A stretch of 64,000 bases of DNA from Chaetoderma sp. LZ-2023a. Its lineage: Eukaryota; Mollusca; Caudofoveata; Chaetodermatida; Chaetodermatidae. The stretch lies in NCBI GenBank assembly GCA_034401795.1, contig CM067360.1, positions 124,599,901 through 124,663,900 of the forward strand. Reading direction: 5' to 3'. Below, piece by piece: positions 57,380 through 64,000 of this stretch. The notes below the pieces were generated by a model. That model saw only the letters and a list, made by a program, of their open reading frames with translations, had not been told where the DNA came from and searched no databases. Numbering within the stretch: the first letter of the stretch is position 1; each line of letters starts with the position of its first letter. A program made the position numbers and the translations under genes.

Positions 57380-59727
57380 TATTAGCTCACCTGACCTGAA
57401 AGGCTAAGTGAGCTTATGTCATGGCGACCATCCATTGTGTGTCTGTCCGTCCGTCGTCCGTCCGTCAACTTTTCCTTTAAAACGACTTCTTCTCAAGAAC
57501 CACTGGGCTGATTTCAAGTATATGTGGCAGGAAGCATCCCTAGGGCATAGAGATTCAAGTTTGTTCAAATGAAGCCGATCGACCAAAATCCAAGATGGCC
57601 GCTGGCCAAAATAGCCGATTTTTAGAAACCCTTTAAAAAATCTTCTCCGAAACCACTGGAGGAATTGATTCAAAACTCATAACACATCACCTGTGGCAAC
57701 GGTAGACCCAAGTTTGTTCAAGGTAACCTGATTGGCCTATTTGCCTGGTGGCCATCTTGGATGACCTAGTTTTTGCGAAAATGACTTCTCCCGAACCGCT
57801 GAAGGGATAGGTCTGAAATTTGGTAAATATGCTTAGGGACCAAGGTCCATTCAAGTTTGTTCAAGGGAAGTTCGTACGTTAAAAAACTAAATCAAAATTT
57901 AGCGTTTGTTGGTCATATTGGCTTTTTTGTATTTGATGTATTTTGATGGCGAAAATTGCTTTATATATGCTTATCAGTGTGGTGAGTTCAAATATGCCAC
58001 TTTCGAGACTATCGGATAAATGGTTTGGCTGCCATCTTGGTTTGTTTTCCCGCCATAGGCTCCTATAGTAAAGCAATGGGCCCATAGTAAAGCAATGGGG
58101 AATTCTTTAAACGACTTCTTCTCAAGAGCCACTGGGCCAATTTCAATTATATTTTGGAGGAAGCATTCATAGGACATAGAGATCTAAGTTTGTTCAAACG
58201 AAGTGGATCGGTCAAAATCCAAGATGGGCGTCGGCCAAAATGGCTGATTTTAAAAACACTTTAAAAAATCTTCTCCGAAACCGCTTGAGGAATTGATTCA
58301 AACCTCATAACACATCATCTGTGGTAGCGGTAGACCCAAGTTTGTTCAAGGCAACCTGATTGGACAATTTGCTTGGCGGGCATTTTGGATGACGTAGTTT
58401 TCGCGAAAACGACTTCTCCCGAACCGCTGAAGGGATAGAGCTGAAATTTTGTAAATATGCTTAGGGACCAAGCGCCTTTCAAGTTTGTTCAAGGGAAGTT
58501 TGTTCGTTAAAAAAAATGGCCACCATCAACCAATCAAAATTCAGCGTTTCTAGGTCATATTGGCTTTTTTGTATTTGATGTATTTTGATGGTGAAAATTG
58601 CTTTATATATGCTTATCAGTGCAGAGTTCAAATATGCCACTTTCGAGACTGTCGGATAAACGCTTTGGCTGCCATCTTGATTTGTTTTCCCCCCAAATGC
58701 TCCCATAGTAAAGCAATGGGCCCATAGTAAAGCAATTGGGAATTCTTTAAACGACTTGTTCTTAAGAACCACTGGGCCGATTTCAATTATATTTAGGAGG
58801 AAGCATTCATAGGGCATAGAGATCTAAGTTTGTTCAAATGAACCCGATCGGCCAATTTGTCCGGCGGTCATCTTGGATTTAGGCCGATTTTAGGAAACGT
58901 CTTTAAAAATCTTTTCCGAAACGGCTTGGGGGATTGATGCAAACCTCATGAAACATGATTTATGGCAAGGGCACTTGATTGGTCAAATGGTTTGGTGGCC
59001 AACTTGGTTGACCTAGTTGTAGTGAAAATGACTTATTCTCCAGAAGCGCTGAAGGGATCGGGCCGAAATTTGGCAGATATGATTAGGGCCTAACGGCCAT
59101 TAAAGTTTGTTCAAGAGAAGTTGATCCGTCAAAAAACATGGCCGGCGGAGGCCAATCAAAATATAGCATGTTTGGTGGCCATATTGTATTTTTTTATTTG
59201 ATGGATTTTGAGACCGAAATTGTTTTTATATGTGTTTTTTGGTATTCTGATCTCAAATTTGTAATTTTCGAAACTGTCGGATAAATGGTTTGCTGGCCAT
59301 CTTGTTGGTAAAGAGCATTCTAGTGTTACATATGCAATGGTGACCGTCCGTCGTCTGGCATCCGTCAACTTTTTCTTTAAACAACTTCTTCTCAAGAACC
59401 ACTGGGCCGATTTTAATTATATTTGGCAGGAAGCATCCTTACGGTATAGGGATTCAAGTTTGTGCAAATGGGGCCGGTCGGCCAAAATCCAAGATGGCTG
59501 TCTGCCAAATCAGCCGATTTTGAGAAATGTCTTTGAAAATCTTCTCCGAAACCGCTCAGGGGATCGATTCAAAATTCATGGAATATCATCTAGGCATGTA
59601 GCTGAACCAAGTTTGTTCAAGGGAGCTTGATACTCCATATGGTCCGGCGGCCATCTTGGATGACCTACTTTTCGCGAAAACAACTTCTCAAGAACCACTG
59701 AATGGATCGGGCCCAAATTTGGGAAAT
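57380..59727. repeat. mollusc-type repeat block, first of two
   Basis: Opens with TTAGCTCACCTGACCTGAAA and GTCCGTCCGTCGTCCGTCCG. About 635-bp units restart with TTTAAACGACTTCTTCTCAA-like words near 57473, 58105, 58745 and 59376. Unit content: AAGTTTGTTCAA phrases, GGCCATCTTGG phrases, AAGCAATGGG. Open frames in it are not conserved between units. Confidence 0.75.
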
Positions 59728-62140
59728 ATTAGCTCACCTGGCCTGAAAGGCCAAGTTAGCTTATGTTGTGGCGACCGTCCGTTGTGTGTCCGTCCATCCG
59801 TTCGTCCATCCGTCAACTTTTCCTTTAAACGACTTCTTCTCAAGAATCGCTGGACCAATTTCAATTATATTTGGTAGGATGCATCCTTAGGGCATAGGGA
59901 TCCAAGTTTGTTCAAATGAAGCCAATTAGGTCAGTAGCCATCTTGGATTTTGGCCGATTTTTAGAAACGCCTTTAAAAATCTTCTCCGAAACTTCTTGTG
60001 GGATTGAAGGAAACCTGATGAAATATGATCTAGGGCAAGAGCTCAACCAAATTTGTTCAAGGGAACTTAATTGGTCAAATAGTTTGGCGGCCATCTTGGT
60101 TGACCTAGTTTTAGCGAAAATAAGTTCTCCAGAACCGCTGAAGGGATCAGGCAGAAATTTGGCAGATATGATTAGGGACTAAGGGCCAGTAAAGTTTGTT
60201 CAAGAGAAGTTGATCCGTCAAAAAACATGGCCACTGTGGACCAATCAAAATATAGCATGTTTGGCGGCCATATTGGATTTTTTTATTTGATGGATTTTGA
60301 GGCCGAAATTGGGTTTATATAGGTTTTTGGGTATTCTGATCTCAAATTTGCAATTTTCGAAACTGTCGGATAAACGGTTTGGTGGCCATCTTGGATCATT
60401 TTCCCGCCAAAAGCTCCCATACTAAAGCAATGGGAAATTAAAAATATCTTCTCGAGAACTGCTGGGCCGATTTCAATTATATTTGGCATGAAGCATCCTT
60501 AAGGCATAGCGATTCAAGTTTGTTCAAAAGAAATGTCTTTAAAAATCTTCTCCCAAACCATTTGAGGGATCGATTCAAAACTCACGAAATATGATCTAGG
60601 GTAAGCGCTGAATCAAGTTTGTTCAAGGGAACTTGATTGACGAAATGGTTCAACGGCCATCATGGATGACCTAATTTTCACAAAAACGATTTCTTCCCCA
60701 GAACCGCTGAAGCGATCAGGCCGAAATATGTGATATATAATTAACAACTAAGGGCGATTAAGATTTGTTCAAGAGAATTTGATTCATTGAAAAACATGGC
60801 CGCAGTGGTCCAATCAAAATATAGTGTGTTTGGCAGCCATTTTGGATTTTTTTATTTGACGAATTTTGAGGCTGAAATTCGTTTTATATAGGTTTTTGGG
60901 TATTCATATCTCAAATTTGCAATTTTAGAAAAACTGTCGGATAAACGGTTTGACAGCCATCTTGGATCATTTTCCCACCAAAAGCTCACATACTAAAGCA
61001 ATGAGAAATTTAAAATGTCTTCTCGAGAACTACTGGGCCGATTTGAATTATATTTGGCTGGAAGCATCCTTATGGCATAGAAATTTCATTTTGTTCAAAC
61101 AACGCCGATCGGCTGGTGGCCATTTTTGATTTTGGCTGATTTTTAGAAATGTCTAAAAATCGTGTTCTCTGAAACGGCTTGGGGAATCGATTCAAAACTT
61201 ATGAAACCTCATCTAGGCAAAGAGGTAAGCCAAGTTTGTTCAAGACAACATGATTGACCGAATGGTTCAGCAGCCATCTTGGATGACCTAGTTTTCCGGA
61301 AAACGACTTCTCCAGAACCGCTGAATGGATCAGGACAAAATTTGGGAGATATGTTTAGGGACTAAGGGCCATTGACGTTTGTTCAAGGGAACTTACTCCG
61401 TCAAAAAACATGGCCGCTATGGGCCAATCAAAATGTAGCATGTTTGGCGGACATATTCAATTTTTTTATTTGATGGATTTTGAGGCCAAAATTGGTTCTA
61501 TATGTTTTGGGGTATTCTGAGCTCAAATTTGCAATTTTCGAAAGTGTTGGATAAACGGTTTGGCGGCCATCTTGCATAATTTTCTCGTCAAAAGCTCTCA
61601 TGCTTAAGCAATGGGAAATTTAAAATGTCTTATCGAGAACTACCAGGCCGATTTCAATTATATTTGACAGGAAGCATCCTTAGGGCATAAGGATCCAAGT
61701 TTGTTCAAATGAACCCGATTGGCCAATTTGCCAAGCGGCCATTTTGGATTTCGACCAATTTCAGGAAATGTCTTTATAAATCTTCTCCGAAACCACTTGC
61801 AGAATCTTCATCTAGGCCACGAGGTAAGCCAAGTTTGTACAAGAGGACTTGATTTACCAAATGGTTCGACGACCATCGATTTTCACGGAAATGACTCCTT
61901 CAGAACCACTGAAGGGATCACGCCAAAATTTGGGCCATTAAAATTTGTGCAAGGGAAGTTGATCCATCAAAAAAACATGGGCGCAGTGGGCCAATCAAAA
62001 TGTAGTCTGTTTGGCGGCCATATTGCACTTGCAAAAATGTCCACCAACTCATTTAAAAGACTGCTAAACCACCCACCAACAATTTTGACAAAAATGATGG
62101 TGCTCCAGGTGAGCAACACAGGCCCCTTGGGCCTCTTGTT
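59728..62140. repeat. mollusc-type repeat block, second
   Basis: A new start ATTAGCTCACCTGGCCTGAA at 59728 followed by CCGTCCATCCGTTCGTCCAT, then units beginning near 59824, 60440, 61010 and 61618 (spacing 616, 570, 608). It ends CCAGGTGAGCAACACAGGCC-CCTTGGGCC, complementary in part to the start word. Confidence 0.75.
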
Positions 62141-62229
62141 TCTAGTTTGTGATCTGTTGCACTGCATAAGATGGTTCAAATTATTGTCAAAATATTCAAT
62201 AGTTTTCTGATATGTTTGTTTGCCTTTAA

Positions 62230-62232
62230 GCT

Positions 62233-62293
<61 letters not shown>

Positions 62294-62345
62294 GGCGGGC
62301 GGGCGGGCGGGCGGGCGAGCGGGCGGGTGGGCGGGCATGCGTGCG
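62230..62345 (+). repeat. TG / GCGT / GGGC compound microsatellite
   Basis: (TG)n to about 62262, (CGTG)n to about 62292, then (GGGC)n at 62293-62336. The last part satisfies the G3-N1 quadruplex pattern several times over. It ends about 50 bp before the exon 14 acceptor. Confidence 0.93.
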
Positions 62346-62397
62346 TGTGAGACACTGTTGCTGTTAGATTTTAAATAGATGTTCTGTTTTTATTCAG

Positions 62398-62532
62398 AAT
62401 GACAGCGATATGCAGATGTCTGATGTTGTAGATGCACCAGACTTGTCTAGATTTGTTGGTGTGAAAAATGAGCGTGAGCGACTCCGACAGATGAATGCTG
62501 TACTCATGCGTAGAGTGGAGTTCCTGGAACAG
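62398..62532 (+). CDS. host coiled-coil gene, exon 14
   Basis: Acceptor ..TCTGTTTTTATTCAG, donor GTAACT. 135 nt, 45 codons, phase 0 to 0. Starts with a non-helical acidic linker (NDSDMQMSDVVDAPDLSRFV) and then returns to charged helix (NERERLRQMNAVLMRRVEFL). This is the only clear break in the coiled coil within the window. Confidence 0.82.
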
Positions 62533-63484
62533 GTAACTCATATGAACTTGCTGTAAAATACCTGTACCATACACATAAAGTTCTCAAATGTGTGAATAAG
62601 AGAAGATTTTGCTTACTACTTTGATCTTTTTCACAGCTAATATTATTTAGTTAAATTTTCCTTGTATATACATGTGGCATAATTTGATTGTTATGTTGCA
62701 TGCTTGAGTAACAGATCTAATCTGATTGCTCCATGATTAGTTTGTAGATATTGTAACATTTTTCCATTTATAAGCATCTCTGTCGATTGTGATCCGCCTA
62801 TCATCAATTCTAAAGTCACAGCTTAAGGGATGAAAGCGACATCTTCATGAAGATTCATGGTGGCATATACTTTTAGTTTATATACATTAATATAAGCTTT
62901 GGAAAGTCTAATCTTCTAATTAGGGGGGGTCATGGACGGGAGATGATTTTCCCTTTGTCCCTAGGAAGGAAACACACTCCTGGACCAACCGCAGTTTTGA
63001 ACCAAGAAATTTTGTTCTGCACCCCATGTTCATGAATCTGCCTATGCTTATGCATTCAAAGCCACTGGATGATGGTATTTATTCAAAGAGGTTTTGACTT
63101 TCATGTTTAGGATGGCCACAACGATCCTCTGTAGTGTTCTTGAGGAATGGCCCTTTGCAAGACTATTTTTCAAGAGTTAACACTGAAATATCTGGTCCGA
63201 TAACCAAACCACTGATTACAATGGTAATTGGTAAATTTCCAAAAATGGTTTTCTCTTGGCCTGCAAATGGACATTCAATAAGGAAATATGTTTAGTTGCG
63301 ACTCACAGCTAGTATAAGTCTGTCTGTCATACTTTTGACATTTCTGACATAGCTGCCTAAGTCGCAACTATAGCGTGTCACACTTGTTATTTTCTTAACC
63401 AAATTTAATCAATGATGGGTCATATAATCACACTCTTTTGTCCCTGAATGTTCGGCAATCTTCAGAGCATGAATTTTGTTTCAG
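62533..63484. other. intron between exons 14 and 15
   Basis: 952 bp; a degenerate R2 copy at about 63100-63300 (GGCCCTTTGCAAGACTATTT / GGTTTTCTCTTGGCCTGCAA). Nothing else recognised. Confidence 0.55.
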
Positions 63485-63558
63485 GAGAGGACAGATTCTC
63501 GACTGAGAGATGACACAGACATGGCGTCATCACTGAGTTTTAAACAAGAACTGGACAG
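63485..63558 (+). CDS. host coiled-coil gene, exon 15 (last in window)
   Basis: Acceptor ..GAATTTTGTTTCAG, donor GTTAGA (weaker). 74 nt: 24 codons plus AG; begins ERTDSRLRDDTDMASSLSFK and ends QELD(R). Phase 2 exit means at least one more exon lies downstream of the window. Confidence 0.75.
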
Positions 63559-63769
63559 GTTAGATCTATAATCAAATTATTATAACACAGTTACAGCATT
63601 CAGAGATTAACCACCAAGTGTCTAATTAGATGGGGTAGTATAAAGCGTTTGCTTTTCTACATGTTTGTTTGTTCCAATTTCCAGTTTCATATGATAACTA
63701 AATTTCTTCCGAATGGATCTACATCAAAATTGGTCTGCTAATGGACCTTTCTAGTTTTAGCTTGTGTTG

Positions 63770-64000
63770 GGATAGATCGATCCCGTGAATTTTTTACTAT
63801 CAACTTCCAGAAAACTATACAGGGAAACCTGTTGAATATTTTGAAACTAATTTGACTGTGTGCTGTTGCTGCCAAATCAGCAACAGCGCCCAGTCAAATT
63901 AGTTTCAAAATATTCAACAGAATGTTTATTAAATGGTAAAGACATACAATTTGTACAATGTGTCAGACTATTAAGCATCAAAGATGGACCATATCTAGTC
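63770..64000 (-). repeat. R1 hairpin-bearing repeat, inverted, running off the window
   Basis: TTGTGTTGGGATAGATCGAT, hairpin core 63830-63922 (GAATATTTTGAAACTAATTT / CAAATTAGTTTCAAAATATT around GCTGTTGCTGCCAAATCAGC), then GAATGTTTATTAAATGGTAA. Confidence 0.72.

Noticed and set aside
61719-62338. Open frames on both strands in the mollusc-type repeat and microsatellite
   Set aside because: Composition follows the repeats; not conserved between units.

Overview
The window is eukaryotic and entirely + strand for host coding. Short exons with GT..AG borders are separated by repeat-filled introns. Several repeat classes resemble ones I know from molluscs: blocks beginning 'TTAGCTCACCTGGCCTGAAAGGCC' in two parts (TTAGCTCACC, then TGGCCTGAAAGGCC), 'CTCCCCG..GGGAGCATA' blocks, and Tc1 and DIRS transposons. 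A bivalve-like mollusc is my best guess (inference, moderate confidence).

Host gene: fifteen internal exons (2287 to 63558) of one gene join without breaking frame (1692 nt, about 564 codons) and encode an almost continuous coiled coil. Neither first nor last exon is present, and I do not recognise the orthologue. Five exons are exact multiples of 21 nt (whole heptads).

Retrotransposons: 10584-31217 is a DIRS-type tyrosine-recombinase element (B) in one host intron, carrying two almost identical copies of a second DIRS family (A1 11530-18320, inside B's leader intron; A2 22278-29069, inside B's RT gene). A third element (C, 44704-53623), related to B, lies in another intron and has a Tc1 element inserted in its left terminal repeat. 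All have inverted terminal repeats plus an internal complementary region, and the order ORF1 (Gag-like), ORF2 (RT, RNase H, Dam-like domain), ORF3 (tyrosine recombinase). Empty sites can be reconstructed for A1 and A2: no target duplication, only a 3-nt core.

Most interesting: in all three families ORF3 is in the same frame as ORF1 and separated from it by one UGA, while ORF2 is in the +1 frame and open across that same point; in A and B the stop sits in UCC-UGA, the sequence of vertebrate antizyme +1 frameshift sites. A single stop codon could thus choose between Gag, Gag-RT and Gag-recombinase. All three also appear to have a tiny first coding exon of 11-17 codons followed by a leader intron, and share a new-looking cysteine/histidine motif in ORF1, a hairpin after the internal complementary region, a G-tract-AGCGC motif and a 9-bp terminal core.

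Other mobile DNA: two Tc1-like elements with intact DD34E transposases (40916-42564; 44893-46592), a 194-bp inverted-repeat element containing a tRNA-Met-like sequence, a hairpin-bearing dispersed family (called R1 here), a foldback family (R2), several mollusc-type tandem blocks, a 27-copy minisatellite and microsatellites. Repeat borders are approximate unless stated otherwise.
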